Assembly (NCBI RefSeq): GCF_013299185.1 | Contig: NZ_JAAFKG010000016.1 | Coordinates: forward strand, 1 to 64,000 | Direction: 5' to 3' | Origin: Microcoleus sp. bin48.metabat.b7b8b9.023 | GTDB lineage: Bacteria; Cyanobacteriota; Cyanobacteriia; Cyanobacteriales; Microcoleaceae | DNA: 64,000 bases | Program-made: the position numbers and the translations under genes | Notes under the pieces: model-generated | The model's input: the letters and a program-made list of their open reading frames with translations, nothing else | What the model was told of the DNA's origin: nothing | The model's database searches: none | Shown here: positions 1-7,993 of the stretch, piece by piece | Numbering within the stretch: the stretch's first letter is position 1 | Layout: each line of letters opens with the position of its first letter

Positions 1-146
1 AGAATGGACTACTGGGTGATGTTGAGTCACCGAGATAATTGAGTATTTCTACTCATTTTTGTCTCGGATGATTCACTTTTCCCCCCTCAATCCCCCTATG
101 TGCCAGTTGGGGGTGCGGAATGTGGGTTCCAATCCGTTGCTAAGGT

Positions 147-1055
147 TTAATTGCAGCTAATTTTGCCCTTAATTTTGCGTTTGGCCGCGCCCATACCTAG
201 AATCCCAAATCCTGCCAAAGTACCCAATACCGTACCAGGTTCCGGTACTGCTTCAGCAGATGGTGTTTCAAAATTACCTTTAATCGCGATCGCATCATTA
301 GCGCACTCAGCAAACAAGTTAGCAATATAACTGCCAGAAGGCATGGCAGATTTATTGAAACTGAATCCGATGGTTTGAGAACCTACTGCATTAAACTGCG
401 AGAAATCCAAACCCATGGCGCTCAAAGTTGCTGAAGTTAAAGCAGAGATTTCTCCTACTTTTGTACCCGAATCAATTGAGTTGAGAACTGTCCAGTTTCC
501 TGTTTGTTGAAAATAGGGGTCATTCGCAGCTAAATCTCCCGTAGACGGCGTTCCACCAGCCGATCGAACGCGATCGTTGTATTGAGTTAAATTGGTAAAT
601 CCAGAATTAATTTGGGTGACGCTTTTCGCTGTAACATTGCTGTAAACGCCTGTTGTCGCGACGCCTGAGTCATTGCCGGCGGCAAAGCGCACTGCAAACA
701 AGCTGCCATTTGCGTTAGCTGTATTGAAGTTTTGACCTGAAAAATTGAAGAATAAATCGCCGTAGTTAATGTTCCCTCTTTGAGCCTCGGTGTCAGCATA
801 TCCTGCTAAACTCAGATTGGAGTTGATGGCGATAAAAGCTCTATCTGATGTTTCTTTGACGGCGATGCCGTAAAATTCAAACTCGCCACCACCGATTTGA
901 TTTCCTGTCACGCCGTCGTTGAAGGAGTCGATCGCATAATTCCAGCCGTTAGATAGGGTTGCTGCTGTAGCCTTTGGTTGCTGTAATCCAATAAATGCAA
1001 GGAAGACAGCCACCGAGTAAGTCCAGCGAAAGCTGTTTTTTGTAATGGAATTCAT
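147..1055 (-). CDS. PEP-CTERM exosortase-dependent surface protein
   Basis: This 302-residue secreted protein has an N-terminal signal peptide (hydrophobic stretch at residues 12-28, likely cleavage after ATA near 32). It ends in a PEP-CTERM sorting signal from about residue 270: VPEPGTVLG, a Gly/Ala/Leu-rich membrane segment, then the basic tail KRKIKGK. Such tails are recognised by exosortase and direct proteins to the cell surface or extracellular matrix. The middle is Asn/Gly/Ser/Thr-rich with no catalytic motif I recognise; it resembles the cyanobacterial exosortase-dependent (XDD-type) surface proteins. It stands alone with no exosortase gene nearby. The sorting class is secure, the molecular role unknown. 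Confidence 0.85.
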   Translation of the reverse strand: MNSITKNSFRWTYSVAVFLAFIGLQQPKATAATLSNGWNYAIDSFNDGVTGNQIGGGEFEFYGIAVKETSDRAFIAINSNLSLAGYADTEAQRGNINYGDLFFNFSGQNFNTANANGSLFAVRFAAGNDSGVATTGVYSNVTAKSVTQINSGFTNLTQYNDRVRSAGGTPSTGDLAANDPYFQQTGNWTVLNSIDSGTKVGEISALTSATLSAMGLDFSQFNAVGSQTIGFSFNKSAMPSGSYIANLFAECANDAIAIKGNFETPSAEAVPEPGTVLGTLAGFGILGMGAAKRKIKGKISCN

Positions 1056-1223
1056 AAAAAACTCTCTGATGAACGTGTGTTAAAGTATCAATTTTGTCGA
1101 TCGACTATTTTGATTTTTAGTAAATCACACATTTCAGTATATTTTATTAAAGTTTTGGTAAAGATTTTGTTGGCAATTACGTAATATCACTGGGATTTGT
1201 CCAAAAAACCAACCAATACCTTC

Positions 1224-1370
1224 AACAGTTGACAGTTGACAGTTGACAGTTGACAGTTTGAAAGCAACCTCTACCCTTAAGTCCAAGGATTGGAGTAATG
1301 AATAATCTGATTTTAATTTCTCCCTCAAAGGCTTGGGGCTTTCAACCAATTCTTTGCTGTACTGTATCTA
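1224..1370 (-). repeat. GTTGACA heptad array plus dispersed repeat SDR-A
   Basis: Positions 1224-1258 are tandem copies of the heptamer GTTGACA. They join directly to an approximately 105-bp element that recurs, in either orientation, near 12.03, 16.30 and 19.04 kb, with degenerate relatives near 30.5 and 42.4 kb. Read on the minus strand its conserved blocks are AAGAATTGGTTGAAAGCC, GAGGGAGAAATTAAAATCAG and ATTACTCCAATCC. The rest of the 1056-1488 gap shows no gene. Confidence 0.8.
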
Positions 1371-1488
1371 GATTGTCTGTGGTGTGCGAGGGGGAGATGG
1401 CAGAGGGTGCGATGGGGAGAGGGTTTGAAGATTTGCGATCGGCGATCGCAATATGCAGCAATTTAAATAAACAACAATACACAACAAC

Positions 1489-1926
1489 TTATTCGCCTAT
1501 AATTTGAATACTTACACTTCTGTTTCGCGGCCCGTCTAAGTCGAAAAATAAAACTGATTGCCAAGTCCCCAGTGCTAATTTACCTTCAACAACTGGAATG
1601 ACTTCGCTGGTACTGAGTGTCATGGCCATCAGGTGAGAATGCGCGTTGATCGGTTCGTCGGGCGGAACTATTCTTAAATGCAAGTCGTTGTGCAGGTATT
1701 TGTCGTCTGGGGGCGCTAATTTTTGCAGGTATACTTTAATATCGGCTAGCAATCTTTCTTCGTTTTCATTGATTGCTAAAGCTGTCGTGGTGTGTCGGGA
1801 AAATACAAGGACTTGTCCATTTTTTACTGCACTTGCGTCCAGAAGCTGGACTATTTGGGGCGTGATGTTGTAAATGCTGATGCCTGATTCTGTGAGGATT
1901 TCGATTGTTTGATTGATTATTTGCAT
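1489..1926 (-). CDS. YjbQ/UPF0047 family protein (secondary thiamine-phosphate synthase)
   Basis: 145 residues, full length for the UPF0047/YjbQ family. Landmarks are the RHTTTALAINENE segment near residues 44-56, DLHLRI and NAHSHLMAM in the centre (conserved His residues around a putative metal/phosphate site), and the C-terminal GTWQSVLFFDLDGPR motif, all typical of the family. Members fold as trimers, and the E. coli homologue has a weak thiamine-phosphate synthase activity, which is the source of the common product name; the physiological role is uncertain. The gene is monocistronic here. The ATG start gives the standard length. Confidence 0.9.
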   Translation of the reverse strand: MQIINQTIEILTESGISIYNITPQIVQLLDASAVKNGQVLVFSRHTTTALAINENEERLLADIKVYLQKLAPPDDKYLHNDLHLRIVPPDEPINAHSHLMAMTLSTSEVIPVVEGKLALGTWQSVLFFDLDGPRNRSVSIQIIGE

Positions 1927-2100
1927 AACTTATCTCTTATCTTCCGCCCGGTTCAATAATTATAATTACGTTTGTAGTGAGGACTTCAGTCCTCAAAGTC
2001 CTCAAATGCCGATCGCCCAAAATTCTATCATTTCTCTCAACCCTTGCTACCCATGAAGTGTTGGGAAACATTGAAAGGAGGACTTACGCATCAATACCAA

Positions 2101-2166
2101 AGAAACCGGGTTTTTTGCCTAATCTCGGGGTTAGAACCAAGGATTTTCGTAAAAAACCCGGTTTCT
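2101..2166. repeat. fold-back repeat AGAAACCGGGTTTTTT
   Basis: A perfect 16-bp inverted repeat: AGAAACCGGGTTTTTT at 2101-2116 and its complement at 2151-2166, separated by 34 bp. Related arms occur at 52743-52808, and single half-sites near 34335, 36626 and 62600, so this is a dispersed fold-back family. The remaining 1927-2260 stretch shows no gene; it begins with a half-palindrome GAGGACTTCAGTCCTC related to the element at 17876. Confidence 0.75.
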
Positions 2167-2371
2167 CACCACTCGCGCGTCAGTGCAAAGTAAATCTAAA
2201 ATCTAAAATCGACTGAGATCCAGAGGCGATCGCTCTCGCCTACGCACGTTTTAACAACAGTCAAGCAAATTCCTGCAACATATTACAGCAGGCATCGCGG
2301 GTTAATTCTAACTCGGGCGGTAGTTTCTGCACTTGAAGCGCTGCATAAATCGATCGAGTTTTTCCCGACTC

Positions 2372-2620
2372 TTAACCTATCGCCGAGAGCTCGTTGACAA
2401 TTTTGACTTTTCCCTTGAGCACAGAGCGCAGCAGGCGGTTGATCGAATGTATGTCTTCCTCGGGGAGAGAGTCATCTAAAACAGCGGCCATCAAACCGTA
2501 GCGATCGGCTACAGTCAAACTGCCCGTATCGGTAACAGAGGCAAGTATTTCGGAAATAGCGCCGGGGATAAGTTGAACCAAAAACATGAAACGTTCCCTC
2601 TCATTCGATACAAGTATCAT
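2372..2620 (-). CDS. small conserved-looking hypothetical protein
   Basis: 82 residues from the ATG at 2620, preceded by GGAG at a good ribosome-binding distance; an upstream in-frame ATG at 2656 would add 12 residues. The protein is predicted mostly helical (LIPGAISEILASVTDTG, LTVADRYGLMAAVLDDSL) with acidic and hydrophobic alternation and no membrane segment. I do not recognise the family. After the TAA stop the same frame stays open for 36 more codons, to a TGA at 2261-2263, and that stretch reads like ordinary protein. The annotated gene may therefore be a form truncated by a nonsense change. Confidence 0.55.
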   Translation of the reverse strand: MILVSNERERFMFLVQLIPGAISEILASVTDTGSLTVADRYGLMAAVLDDSLPEEDIHSINRLLRSVLKGKVKIVNELSAIG

Positions 2621-2897
2621 CTCTCGTTCTCCAAAAATTAAGAGTGACGCTGGCATAGCAGAGAACGTGATGTTTTGAGGCTAACTGTGCGATCGCCACG
2701 GAGCTTATTTTGTGACGAGTGGCATCTTAAATCAGCGATCGCCGTCACAATATTATCTGAGAACTACCCATTGCCTCCACTCTCCTCCAAAATCTAAAGA
2801 TTTATAAAGCTTTTTGGGATCTGCGGGTGTCTTTACCCATTTCCCATGTATAAAACGCATTGCGGTGATGCAAAAAGTTCATAAAAGTAAACATTTT

Positions 2898-2946
2898 GTA
2901 AAAATAGCTACGAATATTTACTGTCGCGCGCTTTACATTAGTTCAT
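2898..2946 (+). promoter_or_regulatory. NtcA-activated promoter of the nir-nrt-nar cluster
   Basis: A perfect NtcA box GTA-N8-TAC (GTAAAAATAGCTAC) lies at 2898-2911. Twenty-two bases downstream is TACATT at 2934-2939, matching the TAN3T -10 element; that is the spacing of class II NtcA promoters, where NtcA replaces the -35 box. A start site near 2946 is predicted, giving a leader of about 250 nt before nirA. NtcA is the global nitrogen regulator of cyanobacteria and activates nitrate assimilation when ammonium is scarce. A weaker GTG-N8-TAC at about 2954-2967 may be fortuitous. Confidence 0.85.
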
Positions 2947-3194
2947 AACAAAGGTGCATCGGAATACAGCGATCGAGCCATCGGTAACAACTATAACCAT
3001 ATATAGTTTGGCTGAATTCGAGACAGCGCCTAATCAAGCTCAGGCATACACAAGACCAACCATGCTTAAAAGAAATTAGATCGAGTAACTAAATATACAG
3101 TTTTAAATCCACAAGCTCATTAAGGTTAGCAGGAAACACATTTTATGCTCCAAGTCAATATCTCAGGGAATAAACCAGCAGCGAGGGTAAATCG

Positions 3195-5069
3195 ATGACC
3201 CAAACAGTAGAACCCAAAGCCAGCTTGAACAAGTTTGAAAAACTCAAAGCCGAAAAAGATGGCTTAGCAGTCAAAGCCGAACTAGACCACTTCGCCCAAA
3301 TCGGCTGGGAAGCAATGGACGAAATCGATCGCGAGCACCGCCTCAAATGGCTCGGCATATTCTTTCGGCCAGTAACTCCGGGCAAATTCATGATGCGCCT
3401 GCGCTTGCCCAACGGCGTCATTACCAGCAATCAAACTAGAACGTTAGGAGACATATTACAACGCTACGGCTCCGACGGCAGCGCTGACATCACCACCAGA
3501 CAAAACCTACAACTGCGCGGAATTCGGATCGAAGATGTGCCCGATATCTTCCGCCGTCTCAAGGAAGCGGGGATGACCAGCATTCAGTCTGGAATGGACA
3601 ATGTACGTAACATTACGGGTTCCCCAGTCGCGGGTTTGGATGCCGGCGAACTGATAGATACGTGGGAATTGGCGAACCAAGTCCAAGACATGATTACCAA
3701 CAGCGGCGAAGGCAACCCAGAGTTTTCCAATCTGCCGAGAAAGTTTAATATTGCGATCGCAGGCTGCCGCGATAACTCAGTCCACGCCGAAATCAACGAC
3801 ATCGCCTTCGTACCCGCTTACTCTGACGGCAACATCGGCTTTAACGTTTTAGTCGGCGGCTTCTTCTCCGCCAAACGCTGCGAAGCTGCAATTCCCCTCA
3901 ACGTCTGGGCTAGTCCCAGCGACGTTGTAGATTTGTGCAGAGCAATTTTAACTGTGTTTCGCGATCGAGGCCCGAGAGCAAACCGCCAAAAATCGCGGTT
4001 GATGTGGCTGATTGACGAACTCGGCATCGAACAATTCCGCGCCGCCGTCGAACAACAAGTAGGCCGCACTTTGCCCCCCGCCTCGCCCAAAGATGAAATC
4101 ATCTGGGACAAACGCGACCACATCGGCATCTACGCGCAAAAACAATCAGGGCTCAACTATGTAGGGTTGCACGTTCCCGTCGGACGGCTGCAAGCAGCAG
4201 ATTTGTACGATTTGGCCAGAATCGCTGAGGTTTACGGCAGCGGCGAACTCAGGCTCACCGTCGAAGAAAACGTAATTGTTCCCAACGTTCCCGACTCGCG
4301 GCTGGAATCCCTAGTCAAAGAACCGTTGTTACAGCGTTTCTCGATCGACCCCGCACCCCTAACGCGCGCCTTGGTTTCCTGCACCGGCTCAAAGTTTTGC
4401 AACTTCGCCCTCATCGAAACCAAAGCCCGATCCGTGGCAATGATTCGGGAACTGGAAGCCGAACTCTCCGTTCCCAAACCGGTCAGAATTCACTGGACTG
4501 GTTGCCCCAATTCCTGCGCTCAACCCCAGGTAGCCGACATCGGCTTGATGGGTACAAAAGTTCGCAAGAACGGCAAAACCCTCGAAGGTGTGGACATCTA
4601 CATGGGAGGAACAGTTGGCAAAGACGCTCATTTGGGTACTTGCGTCCAAAAAAGCATTCCTTGCGAAGACCTGAAACCGGTGCTGCATCAACTGTTAATT
4701 GATAAGTTTGGGGCTGTTCCCAATCCAGCTTTCGGGGATGTCGCTTCCCTGAACCGGCAACTGCAACTGACGGTTGAGAGAGACGAAACAGTTCTGATGG
4801 CGAAACCTCAGACATCTACTGTCATTTTCGCTCGATCGGGCAAAGAAGTGGCTTGCAGCGAAGACGAATTCATTCTCGACGTTGCCGAACGCGCCGGAAT
4901 CGACCTCGAAAGCAGTTGCCGATCGGGAACCTGCGGCACTTGCAAGCAGCAACTCTTAGAAGGTAAAACCGTCTACGACAGCCAACCTGACGCAGCCTCC
5001 GACTTAGAACCAGGGTTCATCTTAGCTTGCAGCGCGCGGGCGATCGGCAAAGTGTCGATCGACGCCTAA
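3195..5069 (+). CDS. nirA: ferredoxin-nitrite reductase with C-terminal [2Fe-2S] ferredoxin domain
   Basis: 624 residues. NirA catalyses the six-electron reduction of nitrite to ammonium using reduced ferredoxin, siroheme and a [4Fe-4S] cluster. The sequence has the two half-repeats of the nitrite/sulfite reductase fold and the cluster/siroheme cysteines Cys396 and Cys402 (CTGSKFC) and Cys437 and Cys441 (GCPNSC). A standard cyanobacterial NirA ends near residue 510-520. Here a linker leads into a plant-type ferredoxin domain (about 533-620) with Cys575, Cys580, Cys583 and Cys612. The same extension is known from filamentous cyanobacteria and may act as a tethered electron donor. It is the first gene of the cluster, behind the NtcA promoter; the ATG at 3195 fits the family start. 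Confidence 0.96.
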   Translation: MTQTVEPKASLNKFEKLKAEKDGLAVKAELDHFAQIGWEAMDEIDREHRLKWLGIFFRPVTPGKFMMRLRLPNGVITSNQTRTLGDILQRYGSDGSADITTRQNLQLRGIRIEDVPDIFRRLKEAGMTSIQSGMDNVRNITGSPVAGLDAGELIDTWELANQVQDMITNSGEGNPEFSNLPRKFNIAIAGCRDNSVHAEINDIAFVPAYSDGNIGFNVLVGGFFSAKRCEAAIPLNVWASPSDVVDLCRAILTVFRDRGPRANRQKSRLMWLIDELGIEQFRAAVEQQVGRTLPPASPKDEIIWDKRDHIGIYAQKQSGLNYVGLHVPVGRLQAADLYDLARIAEVYGSGELRLTVEENVIVPNVPDSRLESLVKEPLLQRFSIDPAPLTRALVSCTGSKFCNFALIETKARSVAMIRELEAELSVPKPVRIHWTGCPNSCAQPQVADIGLMGTKVRKNGKTLEGVDIYMGGTVGKDAHLGTCVQKSIPCEDLKPVLHQLLIDKFGAVPNPAFGDVASLNRQLQLTVERDETVLMAKPQTSTVIFARSGKEVACSEDEFILDVAERAGIDLESSCRSGTCGTCKQQLLEGKTVYDSQPDAASDLEPGFILACSARAIGKVSIDA

Positions 5070-5100
5070 TATCATAATGTGAGATTCGAGAGACCCAAAG

Positions 5101-5180
5101 AATTATCTCATTGCGAACAGAATTATGTCATTGCGAATGATATTCTCTCCTTGCGATCGAAATTATGTCATTGCGAAGGT
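5101..5180 (+). repeat. four-copy 20-bp tandem repeat between nirA and nrtA
   Basis: Units start at 5101, 5121, 5141 and 5161, each centred on TCATTGCGAA or a variant (TCCTTGCGAT in unit 3), in exact 20-bp register. They sit in the 180-bp leader in front of nrtA. They could be read in frame with nrtA, but the family start and signal peptide place the real start at 5250, so this is non-coding spacer. Confidence 0.8.
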
Positions 5181-5249
5181 CGTAAACCAATCTCACATCA
5201 GGCATCTCACATTTCGAGTATCTCAAAGTACACCAACAATTCAAGACAA

Positions 5250-6578
5250 ATGAGCAACCTTTCTAGAAGAAAATTCATCATCACCGCCGGAGCAACAGCA
5301 GCAGGCACCCTCCTCGCCCACGGTTGCAGTTCCGGTTCCAGCACTACTAGCGGTAGCCCTACCCCCGCAGCCGGTGGCGCCTCACCCACCGCCGCCCCAG
5401 CAGTCAACATCAACCCCGCCGACGCCCCCGAAGTTACCACCGCCAAACTCGGATTCATTGCCCTCACCGACTCCGCACCCATAATCATCGCCCAAGAAAA
5501 AGGGTTATTTGCGAAGTACGGCATGAAAGACGTACAAATCCTCAAACAAGCATCTTGGCCAGTTACTCGCGACAACCTAGAACTCGGTTCCGACAAAGGT
5601 GGCATTGACGGAGCTCACATCTTGTCCCCGATGCCTTACCAGATGACCTTAGGCACAATTACCAAAGGCAATCAACCAGTGCCGATGAACATTGTTGCCC
5701 GGTTAAATACCAACGGTCAAGCCATCTCCGTAAGCAAAAAATACCTAGATTTAAAAGTAGGTACAGACAGCAAACCACTCAAAGCAGCCCTCGCCAATCA
5801 AAAAATTGCTGTTACCTTTCCCGGCGGCACCCACGATTTGTGGATGCGCTATTGGTTAGCAGCCGGTGGCATCGACCCGAATACAGAAGTTTCTGTTATT
5901 CCCGTACCGCCACCTCAAATGGTAGCTAACATGAAATCCGGCAGCATGGAAGCATTTTGCGTCGGCGAACCTTGGAATGCCCAGCTAGTTACTCAAAAAG
6001 TTGGATACACCGCCTTAGTAACGGGAGAGCTCTGGAAAGATCACCCAGAAAAAGCCTTAACTTTAAGAGCAGATTGGGTTGAGAAAAATCCTAAAGCTAC
6101 TAAAGCAATTACAATGGCCGTACTGGAAGCCCAGCAGTGGTGCGATAAGCCAGAAAATAAAGATGAGATGTGCCAAATCATCTCTCAAGATAAGTGGTTG
6201 AAAGTACCACTTGCAGATATTGCAGGTCGCATGAAAGGACAAATTGACTATGGTACTGGCCGCGTTGAAGCAGCTAGTTTAGTAGCAATGAAATTCTGGG
6301 CTGACAATGCTTCCTATCCCTACAAGAGTCACGATGCTTGGTTCATCGCCGAAAATATTCGCTGGGGTTATATGCCGGCAACTACCGACATCAAAGCCAC
6401 GGTTGATAAAGTTAACCGCGAGGATATTTGGAAAGCAGCAGCGACGGCACTTGGCGTTCCTGCAGCCCAAATTCCTGCAACCACTTCTCGTGGTGTCGAA
6501 ACATTTTTTGACGGCGTGAAGTTCGATCCGGAAAAACCTGAAGAATATCTGAAGAGTCTGGCTATCAAGAAAGCCTAA
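5250..6578 (+). CDS. nrtA: nitrate/nitrite ABC transporter substrate-binding lipoprotein
   Basis: 442 residues from ATG 5250; the frame is open further upstream but only through the tandem repeat. The N-terminus is a twin-arginine-type signal (SRRKFIITAGATAAG) followed by a lipobox ending AHGC, so the protein is probably a lipoprotein on the periplasmic face of the plasma membrane. A Ser/Thr/Pro/Ala-rich linker precedes the binding domain, whose family landmarks include KLGFIALTDSAP, GTHDLWMRYWLAAGGIDP and VPPPQMVANM. NrtA captures nitrate and nitrite with micromolar affinity and delivers them to NrtB. It is the second gene of the operon, 180 bp after nirA. Its binding domain is clearly homologous to the C-terminal half of NrtC. 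Confidence 0.95.
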   Translation: MSNLSRRKFIITAGATAAGTLLAHGCSSGSSTTSGSPTPAAGGASPTAAPAVNINPADAPEVTTAKLGFIALTDSAPIIIAQEKGLFAKYGMKDVQILKQASWPVTRDNLELGSDKGGIDGAHILSPMPYQMTLGTITKGNQPVPMNIVARLNTNGQAISVSKKYLDLKVGTDSKPLKAALANQKIAVTFPGGTHDLWMRYWLAAGGIDPNTEVSVIPVPPPQMVANMKSGSMEAFCVGEPWNAQLVTQKVGYTALVTGELWKDHPEKALTLRADWVEKNPKATKAITMAVLEAQQWCDKPENKDEMCQIISQDKWLKVPLADIAGRMKGQIDYGTGRVEAASLVAMKFWADNASYPYKSHDAWFIAENIRWGYMPATTDIKATVDKVNREDIWKAAATALGVPAAQIPATTSRGVETFFDGVKFDPEKPEEYLKSLAIKKA

Positions 6579-6759
6579 TTAGTGAACAGTTGACAGTTGG
6601 TAGGGGTGGTGTCCCCGTGCCCGCCCTCTTAGTTGACAGTTGACAAATCATAAAAGTTAGTGGCGTTGGGTTTCGCAACTCAACCCACCACAGCCGATAG
6701 GGTTCTGAATTCAAAGTATCTACAAATAATCGATTATTCACTGTACTGAAAATAGACAA

Positions 6760-7629
6760 ATGGCAACAAACCTCTCTGTTTCTAAAAGTAAAAATCCAGC
6801 AAATTTTGTGCTGGATCTGGTTCAAAAAAACCGCAAAAAAATAATCCGCCCGCTAGTTGCGATTACAGTTCTGCTGGTAGTTTGGCAAATCCTCTGCCAC
6901 GACCCCACATCCACCTTGCCCGGCCCGATTAAAGCCGTCCAAGAAAGCTGGAATTTGATTATCAATCCGTTCTTCGATAACGGTGGTACTGACAAAGGTT
7001 TATTCTGGCAACTGGCTGCTAGCTTGCAGCGGGTGGCGATCGGCTTTACTCTAGCAGCAGTTCTCGGCATTGGTTTAGGGATATTAATCGGTACAAACTC
7101 TTTAATGTTCGATGCTTTAGACCCGCTATTTCAAGTATTTAGAACAATCCCGCCCCTGGCTTGGCTACCGATCGCCCTGGCAGTATTTCAACAGTTCAAT
7201 CCCTTTGAAGGCTTGGGGATGAAAGCTAACGAAGTTTCTGCACTTTTCGTAATCTTGATTACAGCAATCTGGCCGATTCTGATTAACACCACAGTAGGCG
7301 TTCAACAAATACCTCAAGATTACAGAAACGTCGCCCGAGTCTTGCGCCTCCCCAACCAAAAATACTTCTGGAAAATCTTGCTACCGTCTTCGGTTCCTTA
7401 TATCTTCACAGGGTTGAGAATTGGTATCGGTTTGTCTTGGCTGGCGATTGTGGCTGCGGAAATGTTAGTCGGCGGTGTCGGCATCGGCTTCTTCATCTGG
7501 GACGCTTATAACAGTTCTCGACTCAGCGCCGTGATTCTGGCAGTGCTTTATGTAGGAATCGTCGGTTTGATTTTAGACAGACTCGTTGGTTTCGTCGCTT
7601 CTAAAGTTGTTCCTGAAGAACAAAAATAG
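6760..7629 (+). CDS. nrtB: nitrate ABC transporter permease
   Basis: 289 residues with about six membrane segments and the binding-protein-dependent permease signature around EAA (VARVLRLPNQKYFWKILLPS, then the VPYIFTGLRIG loop) near residues 188-215. NrtB forms the channel of the NrtABCD importer in the plasma membrane. The N-terminus (residues 1-30) is basic and cytosolic. It lies 181 bp after nrtA; that gap contains GTTGACA heptads and a dispersed repeat piece, not a gene. Confidence 0.94.
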   Translation: MATNLSVSKSKNPANFVLDLVQKNRKKIIRPLVAITVLLVVWQILCHDPTSTLPGPIKAVQESWNLIINPFFDNGGTDKGLFWQLAASLQRVAIGFTLAAVLGIGLGILIGTNSLMFDALDPLFQVFRTIPPLAWLPIALAVFQQFNPFEGLGMKANEVSALFVILITAIWPILINTTVGVQQIPQDYRNVARVLRLPNQKYFWKILLPSSVPYIFTGLRIGIGLSWLAIVAAEMLVGGVGIGFFIWDAYNSSRLSAVILAVLYVGIVGLILDRLVGFVASKVVPEEQK

Positions 7630-7724
7630 AATTGGGGAATGGGGAATAGGGAATGGGGCATCGGGCATTAGTGTCAACCACCAGGTCAAACGTAGTATTG
7701 GTCTTCTGTCTGAGTCACAATTCT

Positions 7725-7810
7725 CTCGATCCCCCCTAGCCCCCCTTAAAAAGGGGGGAACCAGAACCACTCAAAGTCCCCCTTCTTAAGGGGGATTTAG
7801 GGGGATCGAG
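7725..7810. repeat. G/C-run fold-back element between nrtB and nrtC
   Basis: A long imperfect palindrome: CTCGATCCCCCCTAGCC on the left, its complement GGGGGATCGAG ending at 7810, with internal C-run/G-run hairpins (CCCCCCTT/AAGGGGGG and CCCCCTTCTTAAGGGGG). It would form a strong RNA hairpin inside the operon transcript. The 7630-7993 gap also holds degenerate GGGAATGG copies, and at 7934-7949 one reverse-oriented copy of the 16-bp unit arrayed at 18734-18829. Confidence 0.75.
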
Positions 7811-7993
7811 ACTCGGCTACAAACGAGAGATACAGAGAGTTTTAGTATTAAGTTGACACCAATGGGTAATGAAAACTTAGTTGTCTGGGACACCCGGATC
7901 AACAAAATATTTTCCCAATGGCCAATGCCCAATGCCCTGTTTGGCCAATTAAAATAATCAGCATCTACAAAATACAAATTAACCGGAAAAATC

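Noticed and set aside
2954-2967. Second NtcA-like site GTG-N8-TAC after the perfect box.
   Set aside because: The first half is GTG not GTA, and the position lies at or beyond the predicted start site, so it is probably chance.
5079-5249. N-terminal extension of nrtA by 57 codons.
   Set aside because: It translates the 20-bp tandem repeat; the Tat/lipoprotein signal begins at the ATG at 5250.
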